DNA from: Actinophytocola algeriensis
Lineage (GTDB): Bacteria; Actinomycetota; Actinomycetes; Mycobacteriales; Pseudonocardiaceae
DNA length: 64,000 bases
Direction of reading: 5' to 3'
NCBI RefSeq assembly: GCF_014203735.1
Contig: NZ_JACHJQ010000004.1
Span: 868,001 to 932,000 of the forward strand
Notes under the pieces: generated by a model
Database searches by the model: none
What the model saw: only the letters and a program-made list of their open reading frames with translations
Told to the model about the DNA's origin: nothing
Shown: positions 7,896 to 18,500 of the stretch, piece after piece
Layout of the letters: every line of letters begins with the position of its first letter
How positions within the stretch are numbered: position 1 is the first letter of the stretch
Translations under genes and position numbers: made by a program

Positions 7896-10800
7896 TCAGC
7901 AGGGCACGCACGGGGTCGCCGAGTGCGGCGTCTCACCAGGACACGTGGGCTGCCGCTGGTCGTGTTCGATCCGTTGGAGGATGTCGCCGACCTGCAGCGC
8001 CCGGGCCTCCACCAGTCGCTGGTGGCCTTGCCGGGCGAGGGTGATGGCGTGCTGTGTGGTGCTTTCGGCCTGGTCCAGATCGCCGAGGTCCACCTGGCAG
8101 TGGGCCAGGGTGGTGGTGGCCTGGGCCTCCAGGACACGCATGCCGGATTTCCGGATCTTCGCCAGGGCCTGCTCGGCGTAGGTCCGGCCGATGTGGGGTT
8201 CGCCGCGGCCGCGGTGCGCCTCGGCCAAGCCGATCAGGATCGAGGTCTCGCCGTAGCCGAAGCCGATGCGGCGGGCCAGTTCGAGGGCCGTGACGTAGTC
8301 GATGACGGCACCGTCGTTGTCGCCGCGGCGCTGGCGGACCGTGGCGACCAGCTCCAGGCCGCTGGCTTCGTTGCGGCGGTTGCCCAGTTGCACGCTCTTG
8401 GTGATCGCGTCGTGTGCCAGGGCAGCGGCTTCGTCGTACCTGCCCGCGTCGCAGTAGGTCTCCGCCAGGCACACCAGGGCCACGACCTCGCTGTGCCGGT
8501 GCCCGAGGTCGATGCACAGCGCCAGGCTCTCGCGGTGGTACTCGGCCGCGCGGGTCAGGTCGCCCAGCGTCCACGAACACAGGCCGAGCCCGTTGAGGGC
8601 GCGTGCCTGGGTGTACCGGTTCCCCATGCGGCGACTGAGCGCGTGTGCCAGCTGGTGCCAGGTGAACGCTTCGACGGCGTCACCGAACGACAGGTGCGCG
8701 GCGCCGACGTAGTTGAGTGCCAGCGCCTCCGCGTCGAGGTTGCCGGACTGGCGGCTCAGCGCCAGCGCCTGCTCGTGGTAGCGCATCGCGGGGCCCGGCA
8801 ACCCGAGTTGGGAGTACACGCGGCCGAGGTTGTGCAGGCAGTCCGTCTCGGCGTGCACGTCACCGGAGCGCCGCGTGACCTCGAGTGCCATCGTGTGCTG
8901 GTCGATGGCGGCCTGGTAGTCGCCGAGGTTGTAGTGGATCAGGCCCCGGAGGTCCAACATGGACGCTTCGGCTAGGTGGTCGCCGGACCTCCGCGCCGCC
9001 TCCTGCGCGGCCGCGCAGATCGCCAGCCCGTCGCCGGCGTGGCCCCGCGCCTGGAGGTAGCCGCGCAACGCGTCCGTGAGCTGCCACGCGTACGTGTGGT
9101 ACTCAGCCACCTCGGCCGCGCGTTTCACGGCTGCCACCAGGTTGTAGTTCTCGGTGTCCAGCCACCGCAACGCGGCGGTTTCGGTGTCCAGGGGCGAGGT
9201 TGCGGGCAGGTCCGCGGCCGGCAGGGGTTCGAGTCTTCGAGTTCCCGGGTACAGCAGGCCGACGGCCCGATCCGCTGTCTCCAGGTAGTACGAGAGCAGG
9301 CCGGTGCCCGCGGTGTGACGCGTGGCCGGGCTGTCCTCCTCGTGGGCCCGGCCCGCGGCGAACTCCCGGATCAGGTCGTGGAACTGGTACCGGTTCCCCC
9401 GCTGGACCAACAGGTTCGCCGCGACCAGCGTGTCGAGCAGCCTGCGCGCCCGTGCCGGCGGGACACCGCCGGCGGCGGCGACCGCGTGCACGGTGAAATC
9501 CAGGCCCGGTGCCGCGCCGAGCAACCGGAACATCCGCCGCGTCCCAGCGTCGAGTGCCCGGTACGACAAGTCGAACGTCGCGCGGACCGCGACGTCCGGG
9601 TCGCCCTCGATGGCGAGTTCCGCCATCCGGTCGCCCTCGCGCAGCGCCGTCACGTAGTCGCTCACGGCCGGGTACTGGCCGCTCACCAGGTTCGCCGCCG
9701 CGATCCGCAGTGCGAGTGGCAGATATCCGCACAGCTGGGCCAGTTCGGCGATGGAGTCCGGTTCGATGTCGGTGTCGAGCAGTTCACACAGCAGGTCGTG
9801 CGCCTCGCGCGCGCCGAGCACGTCCAGTCGCACGATGGTGGCGTCGTTGACGACCGCGAGCCCACGCAGATCGTTGCGGCTGGTCACGATGACGGCACAG
9901 CCAGGCGCCGACGGCAGCAGCGGCCTGCACTGCTCGGCGCTCGCCGCGTTGTCGAGCACCACGAGCATCTTCCGGTTCGCCAGCAGGGAACGGTACATCG
10001 CGACCTGCTCGTCCACGGTCACCGGAACCAGCGTGCTGGGCGTGCCAAGCACCCGCAGGCACTGCGTGAGCGCCTGCTCCACCCGCATCGGTGACCCGGT
10101 GTCGTGGCCCCGCAGGTCGAGGAACAGCTGACCGTCCGGGAACCGCTCGGCGACCCGGTGTGCCCACCGGACCGCGAGCGAGGTCTTCCCGAACCCGGCG
10201 GGGCCGACGACGGCCGACAGCCTGGCCCGCGATCTGTCTGCCACCACCGTGTCCAGCAGGTCCAGCTCGTCACCCCGGCCGACCAGGTGAGCCACGTCCG
10301 GCGGCAGCATGCGGGGCCGGACCAGGACCTGCCGCGGGTCGAGAGCGGAGTCGGCGGTGAGGATCCGCTGGTGCAGCCGCCGGGTCTCGCTGCCGGGTTC
10401 GATGCCCAGCTGGTCGACGAACGACTGGCGCATCCGTTGGTAGGCGTCCAGCGCCTCGTTCTGCCTGCCGGACCGGTACAACGCCAGCATCAACAGGCGC
10501 CAGATGCGCTCCCGGAACGGGTGTTGTGCGACGAGCGCGCGCAGCTCCGCCGCCGCCTCGGCGTGCTGGCCCAGCTCCAGTCGCGCCTCGACGCGGTCCT
10601 CCAGCGCGCGTGTCCGAGCGTCGTCGAGGCGCTCGGCTTCGCGCTGCAGCGCGTCCACGAGCGGCAGCCCGTCCAGGACCGTGCCACGCCACAACGCCAG
10701 CGCCGAGGTCAGCCGCTCGACGGCACCAGCGTGATCGCCCGCCTCGAGCAGCTGCGAGCCCGCGGTGGCCAGCTCGGTGAACGATGTCGCGTCCAGCTCT

Positions 10801-11069
10801 CCTTCGGCTACTCGCAGTACGTAGCCGCCGTGCTGAGTCTCCAGGCGCTCCTTGCCGACGAGCTGGCGTAGCCCCGCGATGTAGGACTGCAGGTTCGCGC
10901 TGGCCGACACGGGTTGCCTGCCGTCCCACAGCGCGTCCAGCAGGAAGCTGGTGCGCACCACCGTGTTCGCGTGGAACAAGAGCAACGCCAGCAGGAGGCG
11001 CTGCTTGCGCCGGTTGGGGAGCGCTTCCCCGTCGCCAACCTCGAGCGGGCCCAGCACCCGATACCGCAT
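7896..11069 (-). CDS. AfsR-like SARP regulator (OmpR-type HTH, BTAD, NB-ARC, TPR)
   Basis: A 1057-residue regulator. Domains in order: OmpR/PhoB-type winged helix (about 1-88), BTAD helical domain (95-240), NB-ARC/STAND ATPase with Walker A GPAGFGKTS (289-297) and Walker B MLVVLDN (368-374), and a long C-terminal array of tetratricopeptide repeats (about 640-1040). AfsR-type proteins integrate signals through the ATPase and TPR parts and bind direct repeats near the -35 of target promoters. The ATG at 11069 begins the conserved MRYRVLGPLEV sequence and has AAGGGG upstream; the frame is open for another 200 codons antisense to the next gene, but that part has no domain. It diverges from the DNRLRE/LamG gene with 142 bases between, making that gene the first candidate target. 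Confidence 0.93.
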   Translation of the reverse strand: MRYRVLGPLEVGDGEALPNRRKQRLLLALLLFHANTVVRTSFLLDALWDGRQPVSASANLQSYIAGLRQLVGKERLETQHGGYVLRVAEGELDATSFTELATAGSQLLEAGDHAGAVERLTSALALWRGTVLDGLPLVDALQREAERLDDARTRALEDRVEARLELGQHAEAAAELRALVAQHPFRERIWRLLMLALYRSGRQNEALDAYQRMRQSFVDQLGIEPGSETRRLHQRILTADSALDPRQVLVRPRMLPPDVAHLVGRGDELDLLDTVVADRSRARLSAVVGPAGFGKTSLAVRWAHRVAERFPDGQLFLDLRGHDTGSPMRVEQALTQCLRVLGTPSTLVPVTVDEQVAMYRSLLANRKMLVVLDNAASAEQCRPLLPSAPGCAVIVTSRNDLRGLAVVNDATIVRLDVLGAREAHDLLCELLDTDIEPDSIAELAQLCGYLPLALRIAAANLVSGQYPAVSDYVTALREGDRMAELAIEGDPDVAVRATFDLSYRALDAGTRRMFRLLGAAPGLDFTVHAVAAAGGVPPARARRLLDTLVAANLLVQRGNRYQFHDLIREFAAGRAHEEDSPATRHTAGTGLLSYYLETADRAVGLLYPGTRRLEPLPAADLPATSPLDTETAALRWLDTENYNLVAAVKRAAEVAEYHTYAWQLTDALRGYLQARGHAGDGLAICAAAQEAARRSGDHLAEASMLDLRGLIHYNLGDYQAAIDQHTMALEVTRRSGDVHAETDCLHNLGRVYSQLGLPGPAMRYHEQALALSRQSGNLDAEALALNYVGAAHLSFGDAVEAFTWHQLAHALSRRMGNRYTQARALNGLGLCSWTLGDLTRAAEYHRESLALCIDLGHRHSEVVALVCLAETYCDAGRYDEAAALAHDAITKSVQLGNRRNEASGLELVATVRQRRGDNDGAVIDYVTALELARRIGFGYGETSILIGLAEAHRGRGEPHIGRTYAEQALAKIRKSGMRVLEAQATTTLAHCQVDLGDLDQAESTTQHAITLARQGHQRLVEARALQVGDILQRIEHDQRQPTCPGETPHSATPCVPC

Positions 11070-11211
11070 GCGACACCCCTTGCGCCAGGAAGCGGCACCC
11101 GGCCGGATCGGGGCTGTCCGGGTTGTCCGCTTCGCAGGATTGTGTGGAGGTTTGTGTAGGTCCCCCGGTTTAGATAACCACGTTGTGGAACGTTCGTGGA
11201 GGGGTGGGCGA
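11070..11211. promoter_or_regulatory. Divergent upstream region with direct repeats, candidate SARP operator
   Basis: The 142 bases between the SARP gene and the LamG gene contain TTGTGT at 11140-11145 and again at 11152-11157, 12 bases apart, preceded by a TGTCCG direct repeat near 11115-11130. An AT-rich TTTAGATAAC follows at about 11169 and could hold a -10 element for the plus-strand gene. SARP proteins bind short direct repeats spaced by roughly one helical turn just upstream of a -10 element. Assignment as an operator is inference. Confidence 0.35.
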
Positions 11212-14200
11212 GTGCGGCGGACAGTCGTGTGCGCTGTGTTGACGGCGATGTTCATGCAGGGCCTGTCAGCGGGAGCGCCGAAACCTCCCGTCGCCGGGGA
11301 CGCCGTCCCGGCGACGGCGACGGCCGTGTCCGCACCGGAGGCGATCGCCAGGGCGACGGGGCGGCGGACCGAGGTGATGGCCGAACGAAGCGAGTCGAGG
11401 CAGGTGTTCGCCAACCCCGACGGCACGTACACCCTGGAACAGGCCCTTGAGCCGGTCCGGGTGCGCCGGGGTTCGGGCTGGGTCGACGTCGACAAGACGG
11501 TCCAGAAGCGGCCGGACGGCTCGGTCGGGCCCAAGGCGACCGTCACGCCGGTGACGTTCTCGCGCGGCGGGGACGAGCCGCTGGTCGAGTTCGGCGCGGG
11601 CGAGGACCGGCTGGTGCTGCGCTGGCCCGCGCCGTTGCCGGAGCCGGAACTGGACGGCTCGACCGCCACCTATGCCGACGTCCTGCCCGACGTCGACCTC
11701 GAGATGGAAGCTCTCACGCAGGGGTTCGGGTACGCGCTGGTGGTGCGGACACCGCAGGCGGCGGCAAGCCCGGCGCTGGCCGAGGTGGACTTCCTCGTCG
11801 ATCGCGCCGGTCTCGGGGTGCGGCGCGGCGACAAGGGTGGTCTGGCCGCGGTCGCCCGTGACGGCGGCGAGGTCTTCCGCGCGCCGAACGTGTCCGTGTG
11901 GGACACCACCGAGGGCGGGGACGCGGGCAGCCATCGCGGCCTGGCGGAGGTGGTGCTCTCGGACGGCCGGATCACGGTCCGGCCCGACCGCGCGGTGCTG
12001 ACCGACACCGAGGCCGAGTTCCCCATCCAGATCGCCGCCCAGTGGGCGCAACTCGGCCAGTTCGGCTGGACCTCGGTCTACGAGCAGTTCCCGGACCAGA
12101 CCTACTGGAACGGCGCCAACATGGGTGACGACAAGCGGGCGCGCGTCGGGTACTCCAACCACGAGCCGCAGACCGTCACGGTCCGGTCGTTCTTCCACTT
12201 CGACCTGCGCGGCCTGCGGGACAAGCACGTGCTGGCCGCCGAGCTCAACCTGCTCGGCGGGTACTCCGCCGCGTGTGGCAACAGCTCGTTCTGGCTGGGA
12301 CACGCCGGCCCGGTCGACGGCAACACCACCTGGCGCAACCAGCCTGGCGTCGGCAAGGTCCAGCACAAGCACGAGTCCGGTTTCAGCTGGGGCGGCTGCA
12401 GTCCCCGGTGGGTCGGCTGGGACGTCACCGACGAGGTGTCCTACTCCAACGCACGCACCGACTCGGTGACGTTCCGGCTGTCCGGGGAGGAGGGCAACCC
12501 CAACGCGTGGCGCAAGTTCGACACCACCTCCTACGGGCAGCACCCCAAGCTGCTCGTGAACTACAACCGGTATCCGTGGACGCCGGTCAACCTGACCGCG
12601 GCACCCAAGCCGGGGTGTGGCGCCGCGCCACCGAACGAGCCGTTCGTCACCACCAACACGCCCGTGCTGAAGGCGGACGCCGCGGACCCCGACGGTGACC
12701 GGCTGACCGCCGTGTTCCGGATCTACCGGCACGGCACGGCCGAGTACCGCGACCTCCACGTCGGCCAGCACGAGTCGGGCTCCCAGTTCCAGGTGGCCGT
12801 GCCCGGCGACATGTTCAAGACCGGGGAGACGCTCGGCTGGTACGCCGCGACCTACGACGGGTACGGGGCCTGGTCGGGGTGGGCAGGCCCGTGCTTCATC
12901 AGCGTCGACACCCTCCCGCCGGACCGGAAACCGTCGGTGACGTCGACCGACTACCCGGAGGGGACGTCGGCGGGCGCCCCGGGGAAGTCCGGGCGGTTCA
13001 CCTTCGGCGCCGCCGGTCTGCCGGACGCGGCCGGGTTCCAGTACCGCGTGGGCGGCCAGGGCTGGCGGACCGTCGCCGCGGTCGGCGGCTCGGCCACTGT
13101 GGACATCACGCCGGTGACCGCGGACGGCACCCGGCTGGACGTGGCCATTGTGGACAAGGCGGGCAACGTCGGCCTCGACGACGAGCTCGACCCGGCGGCG
13201 AGCAACGTCCGCAAGTACGAGATCAGGGTGAACCCGCCGACCCTGCCCACCGGGCACTGGCGGCTGGACGGCTACCACACGGCCACCGACGTGCCTGACG
13301 TGACGGGCAAGCACCCCGGCTCCTTCGCCCCCGGCGCCGCGCAGTGGGCCTTCGGGCGTTCGGCCGAAGCGTTGTCGTTCACCGGGAACCTGGGTTCGGA
13401 GGTGTCCACCCGCAACGGCCCGGCCGTCGACGCGACGAGGAGTTTCACCGTCAGCGCCTGGGTCAAGCTGCGCGGCGACCCCGGTGACCAGTGGAAGACC
13501 GCGGTGAGCCAGGACGGCGAACGCGTCAGCCGCTTCGCCCTGCAGTACGCGGGGGGAGGGATCCGCAAGTGGGCGTTCTCCATGATGACCGAGGACTCCG
13601 ACACACCGCAGATCCAGCAGGCCGTGCCCACCGATGCCAGGTTCGCGCCCCGGGTGGGCGTGTGGACCCACCTGACGGGTGTCTACAACTCGACCTACGG
13701 AACGCTCCAGCTCTACGTCGACGGTGAGCTGGCCGGGACCGGTCAGCACACGGGCAGGTGGACGAGCAGGCCCGAGCGCGGCCTGCAGATCGGCCGCGGC
13801 AAGTGGGCGGGAAACCTCGGCGACAACTGGCCGGGCGAGCTCGACGACGTCAAGGTGTTCGACCGGGCCCTGCCGGACATCAGGTTGAACCCCGGGGCCG
13901 CCTCGGAGATCGACGAACTGGCCGGCCGGCCCGCCGACGAGGTCGCCACGTGGAACTTCGACGAGGGCGCAGGCGCGGTCACCACCGACTTCTCCGGTAC
14001 CCAGACGGCGGCCACGCTGGTCGGCGCCGGGTGGGCGCAGGGCAAGGCGGGCAAGGGGCTGCGGATCGGCAGCGCGGGCGGGCGCATGACCACGTCCGGC
14101 CCGCTGGTCCGGACCGTCGACAGCTACACCGTGTCGGCGTGGGTGAAACTCGACACCGCCCCCACCACGCAGCAGACCGTCCTCAGCCAGGAAAGCGCGG

Positions 14201-15324
14201 CCAACAGCGGCTTCACGCTGTTGGCCACCCACACGGGCAAGTGGGCCTTCACCATGCGGTTCACCGATCAGACCGCGGCGCCGAACCAGTACGCGGTCGT
14301 CAGCACGGAGCCGGTCCGGCCGGAATGGACGCACGTCACGGGTGTCTACGACGCCACCAACACCGAGATCAGGATCTACGTCAACGGCGTGCAGAGCGGC
14401 GGGACCGTGAACGCGCCCGCGGTACCACTGGACGCGACCGGGCCGTTCCACGTCGGCGGTCAGAAGATCGACGGGGCTTGGCGAGGCGCGTTCGTCGGCA
14501 CTGTCGACGAGGTGCGGGCCTACAACGGGGTGCGGACCCCCGGCGAGATCCTCGAGGAGGCCGCGAACCCGGTGCCAAGCCGGGTGCGGGGCAACGCGCA
14601 CACCAGGTACGTGTCCCCCAGGGACCAGTTCGCGTTCACCGGTCCCGCACCCGCGGGCTTCCACAAGGCCGGTGACCTCGGGTACTACGCGCCGCCCGGC
14701 ACGCCCGGCACCCACATGCTGTACAGCTGCCGCACCGGCAACGACGGCTTCACCTCGCCCGACCCGGGCTGTGAAGGTGCCCGGCTGGTCAGTCCGCTGG
14801 GGCTGGTCCACGACTCCGCCGGGGACGGCCGGTTGACGTTGTACGGGTGCCGGATGGGCGAGCGCGACTTCGACTCCCTGTCGAGCACCTGCGAGGGCCA
14901 GCAGGTGCACCGGGTCCTCGGCTACACGTTGCCGTACGTGACCCTGGGGCGTTACCAGCCGGTCGACGGGGCGGCCGACCTTCGCAGCGACACCGGGTCC
15001 ACCTCACTCCGCTACCGGTTCGAGCGCGACGTGATCGCGTTGCACACAGGGGGCCTGCCCGGCCAGGTCCTGCTGTACCTGTGCCAGGACGGCGCCGACA
15101 CGTTCACGCTCACCGACGCGACGTGCGGCGGGAAGCAGGTGGTGAAGGCGCTCGGCTCACTGTGGACAGAGCAGCCGCTCGACCCCGGTGCCGTGCGGCT
15201 CTACTCCTGCGTCCGCTTAACCCCGGCCGCGGACAGGTTCGAGTCGACCGACCGGTTCTGCGAAGGCCAGGACATCGTCGGCCCCCTGGGGTACGGCATC
15301 GCCCCGGCGCGCGTGTCGAAGTAG
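11212..15324 (+). CDS. Secreted DNRLRE/LamG multidomain protein
   Basis: A 1370-residue exported protein. The GTG at 11212 has GGAGGGG just upstream and opens a short signal peptide (residues 1-23). Next come an N-terminal region shared with actinomycete wall-associated RHS and LamG proteins (about 60-280), a DNRLRE domain (about 283-456), two LamG/jellyroll domains (about 681-890 and 914-1110), and a tail holding four copies of a Cys-containing motif, LYxC-(9-15)-F-x-S/T-x4-C-x-G, at about 1168-1365. DNRLRE and LamG modules bind carbohydrate or surface ligands; no catalytic domain is seen. It is followed by a decayed DNRLRE fragment and then the RHS gene on the same strand, and is divergent from the SARP regulator. 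A cell-surface partner of the RHS protein is the likely role, by inference. Confidence 0.88.
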   Translation: MRRTVVCAVLTAMFMQGLSAGAPKPPVAGDAVPATATAVSAPEAIARATGRRTEVMAERSESRQVFANPDGTYTLEQALEPVRVRRGSGWVDVDKTVQKRPDGSVGPKATVTPVTFSRGGDEPLVEFGAGEDRLVLRWPAPLPEPELDGSTATYADVLPDVDLEMEALTQGFGYALVVRTPQAAASPALAEVDFLVDRAGLGVRRGDKGGLAAVARDGGEVFRAPNVSVWDTTEGGDAGSHRGLAEVVLSDGRITVRPDRAVLTDTEAEFPIQIAAQWAQLGQFGWTSVYEQFPDQTYWNGANMGDDKRARVGYSNHEPQTVTVRSFFHFDLRGLRDKHVLAAELNLLGGYSAACGNSSFWLGHAGPVDGNTTWRNQPGVGKVQHKHESGFSWGGCSPRWVGWDVTDEVSYSNARTDSVTFRLSGEEGNPNAWRKFDTTSYGQHPKLLVNYNRYPWTPVNLTAAPKPGCGAAPPNEPFVTTNTPVLKADAADPDGDRLTAVFRIYRHGTAEYRDLHVGQHESGSQFQVAVPGDMFKTGETLGWYAATYDGYGAWSGWAGPCFISVDTLPPDRKPSVTSTDYPEGTSAGAPGKSGRFTFGAAGLPDAAGFQYRVGGQGWRTVAAVGGSATVDITPVTADGTRLDVAIVDKAGNVGLDDELDPAASNVRKYEIRVNPPTLPTGHWRLDGYHTATDVPDVTGKHPGSFAPGAAQWAFGRSAEALSFTGNLGSEVSTRNGPAVDATRSFTVSAWVKLRGDPGDQWKTAVSQDGERVSRFALQYAGGGIRKWAFSMMTEDSDTPQIQQAVPTDARFAPRVGVWTHLTGVYNSTYGTLQLYVDGELAGTGQHTGRWTSRPERGLQIGRGKWAGNLGDNWPGELDDVKVFDRALPDIRLNPGAASEIDELAGRPADEVATWNFDEGAGAVTTDFSGTQTAATLVGAGWAQGKAGKGLRIGSAGGRMTTSGPLVRTVDSYTVSAWVKLDTAPTTQQTVLSQESAANSGFTLLATHTGKWAFTMRFTDQTAAPNQYAVVSTEPVRPEWTHVTGVYDATNTEIRIYVNGVQSGGTVNAPAVPLDATGPFHVGGQKIDGAWRGAFVGTVDEVRAYNGVRTPGEILEEAANPVPSRVRGNAHTRYVSPRDQFAFTGPAPAGFHKAGDLGYYAPPGTPGTHMLYSCRTGNDGFTSPDPGCEGARLVSPLGLVHDSAGDGRLTLYGCRMGERDFDSLSSTCEGQQVHRVLGYTLPYVTLGRYQPVDGAADLRSDTGSTSLRYRFERDVIALHTGGLPGQVLLYLCQDGADTFTLTDATCGGKQVVKALGSLWTEQPLDPGAVRLYSCVRLTPAADRFESTDRFCEGQDIVGPLGYGIAPARVSK

Positions 15325-15352
15325 CCATCGAGAAACCAGAGGAAGAGCACTG

Positions 15353-15533
15353 ATGCGCAGGTTCTCGCTGTTGTTTCTCGCTGCGCTGGTGGCGGTGCTG
15401 TTGCCGCGGGTCCTGTGTGGCTCGCCGCCACAGGCGCGCAGGAGGCGAACTTCGGACTCGCCGGGAACGAGTTCGACCAGCGGGACTGGCGCAAGTTCGA
15501 CACCAGCCGCAGCTGAACGTCCACTACGAGTAG
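15353..15533 (+). pseudogene. Decayed secreted DNRLRE-domain gene (signal peptide plus C-terminal scrap)
   Basis: A good ribosome site (AGAGGAAG) precedes ATG 15353, which opens a convincing signal peptide (MRRFSLLFLAALVAVLLP). About 60 bases later the matching frame changes: from 15415 a second frame reads NFGLAGNEFDQRDWRKFDT, and a third frame ends PQLNVHYE and a TAG at 15531. These pieces align with the end of the DNRLRE domain of the upstream protein (FRLSGEEGNPNAWRKFDT, then PKLLVNYN). So this is the head and tail of a third DNRLRE gene with an internal deletion and frameshifts. By chance or selection, the signal-peptide frame stays open into the RHS gene, giving that gene an alternative start. 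Confidence 0.6.
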
Positions 15534-15541
15534 GGAATCGC

Positions 15542-18500
15542 ATGAGACCGAGTGCAACTGTCCGGCTCGGCCTGGTGGCCGCGCTGGGTGCGTCACTGGT
15601 GGCCATCCTGCCGGTGACAGCGGTGGCGGAGGAACGGCCGGCCGGTGACCCGGCGCCGTTGAGCCGCGCCGAGAAGGTGCCGGGGAAGAACGCGGCCGCC
15701 AAGCCGGTGCCGAGCGACCCGGTGTGGGAGAAGCGGCTGAAGGGCACGCCGGACACGGTCTGGCCGACGCCCGCAGCCGTGGACGTGCCGCTGACGACGG
15801 CCAGGACCCGAGCGGTGCGGGCCAAGGGGCTGCCCGTCCGGTTCCGGACCCCCGCCGCGGGTGCGGACGGGCCCGCGCCGTCGCAGGTGTCGGTCGAGCT
15901 GCTCGACCGTGCGCGCGCCACGAGGGCAGGCGTGAACGGCGAACTGCTGACACTTCGCCGATCCGACGGTGGGAAGAAGCCCGGTCCCGTCGACGTCGAG
16001 CTGGACTACTCGGGCTTCCGCGACGCGTTCGGCGGGGACTGGGCCGCGCGGTTGCGCATCGTGTCGTTGCCGGCATGCGCGACGACGACACCGGACAAGG
16101 CCGAGTGCCGCAAGCAGACGCCGCTGCGCACGCACAACTCCCTGTCGTCCGGGACCGCGTCGGCCAGGGTGGTGACCGCGGACCAGACGTCCGTCTACGC
16201 CCTCACCGCCGCCGCGGACGGCCCGACCGGCGACTACGAGGCCAGCCCGCTGTCGCCGTCGGCGACCTGGCAGACGGCACTGCAGAGCGGCAGTTTCTCG
16301 GCGACGCAGGAGTTCTCCGTACCGGACGTGCCTGGCGGGCTGAAGCCGCAGGTGGCGTTGTCGTACTCGTCCGGCGGCGTCGACGGCAGGACGGTCGCCA
16401 CCAACAACCAGCCGTCGTGGGCAGGCGAAGGCTGGAACCTGTGGTCGGGGTACGTCTCCTGGTCGCACGGCGGGTGCGTCGACCAGGGCGTGCCCAACTC
16501 CGGCGACCTGTGCTGGGGTGGTGACCAGGCGTCCATCGTGTTCAACGGCAAGGCGACCGCGCTGGTGTACGACGCGAACCGCAAGGTCTGGCGGCTCAAG
16601 GACGACGACGGGTCCAGAGTGGACCTCATGACCGGCGCGAGCAACGGCGATCGCGACGGCAACTTCTGGCGGGTCACCACGACGGACGGCACCCAGTACT
16701 TCTTCGGCCGCCAGGCGGACGCGCAGTCGACCTGGACCGTGCCGGTGTTCGGCAACAACGACAACGAGCCGTGCAAGGCCGCGACGTTCGCCACCTCGTG
16801 GTGCCAGCAGGCGTGGCGGTGGAACCTCGACTACGTGGTCGATCGCGCAGGCAACACCATGAAGTACTTCTACACCAAGGAGAACAACTTCTACGGCATC
16901 AACCTGGCGGCCGGCCGTGCCGAGTACACCCGAGGCGGTGTGCTCGACCGGATCGAGTACGGCGCGAAGGAAGGGCAGAGCCCCGTCGCCCAGGTCACCT
17001 TCGACACCGCACCACGGTGCCGGGAAGGCGCGGACTGCGCCAAGCACGAGAGCTTCCCCGACGTGCCGTTCGACCGCGAGTGCACCACCGCGACCTGCCC
17101 GGAGAAGTTCTCGCCGACGTTCTGGACGACCAAGCGGCTGGCCAAGGTGAGCACGTTCCTGGCAGGCACGCTGCTCGACTCGTGGACGCTGCAACACGGC
17201 TTCCCGGTCAACGGTGACGGCACCGCGGCGGGACTGTGGCTCCAGCAGGTGACGCACACCGGGCACCGCGGCGGCACTCCGCGCAGCGACCCGCCGACCA
17301 AGTACTTCGGCACGCCGGAGCCCAACCGCGTCAACACCGCGGAAGACGGCCTGCCGCCCATGCTCAAGCACCGGATCCACACCATCTACAACGAGTCCGG
17401 CGGCAAGACCGAGGTGAACTGGGCGGCCCACGACTGCGCGGCGGGCGCGACGCCGGCTCCGGCGGACAACACCAAGCGGTGTTTCCCGGTCCGGTGGGCG
17501 CCGCCGGGTGCGGCCGCGGTCGACGACTGGTTCCGCAAGTACGTGGTGGCCGAGGTGGTGACGGACGACCGCGTCGGTGGCAGCCTGCCGGGCAAGACCT
17601 CCTACGAGTACGTCGGCGGCGGCGCGTGGCACTACGACGACAACCCGCTGGTCAAGGAGGAGTACCGCACGTGGTCGCAGTGGCGTGGGTATGCGCACGT
17701 GAAGGTGCGCACCGGCAACACCGCGAGCGAGCCGGATGTCCGGCAGACCGAGCGGGTGTCGACGTTCTTCCGCGGCATGCACGGTGACCGTGCGTCCAGG
17801 TCCGGCGGCGTGAAGACCCCGAAGATCAAGGACTCGACCGGGACCGAACGGGACGACCTCGACGGGTTGCAGGGCTTCGTGCTGGAGGAGCGCACGCACG
17901 ACGGCGTGGACGGCGCCGAGGTGTCCGGCACGATCACCCTGCCGAGCAGGCAGGAGACCGCGGCGCAGGGCAGCAGCCGGGCGTACGTGGTGCGACCGGG
18001 AACGACGCTGGGGCGTACGGCGGTCACGGGCGGGTCGCCGCGCACCACCGAGGTCGTGCACACCTATGACACCCACGGGATCCTCACGAAGACCGACGAT
18101 CGCGGCGACACGGCCACGACCGAGGACGACCAGTGCACGACCACGACCTACGCACGCAACCCGGACGCCTGGATCCTGACCCTGCCGAGCCGGACGCACA
18201 CGGTCGGCGTGGCGTGCGACGGCACGGCGGTGTTCCCGCGTGACTCGATCTCGGACCTCCGCTACCACTACGACGGCGGTGCACACGGCCAGGCGCCGAC
18301 AGCCGGGTACGTCACCAGACAGGAACGCGTCCGGGACTACGTCGAGGGTGAGCCCGAGTACCTGGTCGTCGCCGAGACCACGTACGACACCTACGGGCGG
18401 CCGCTGACCGAGTCCGACGCGTTGAAGCGCACGACGACCACCGGCTACGAACCGGCGACCGGTCTGCCGAAGACGATGACGGTCGCCAACCCGAAGCAGC

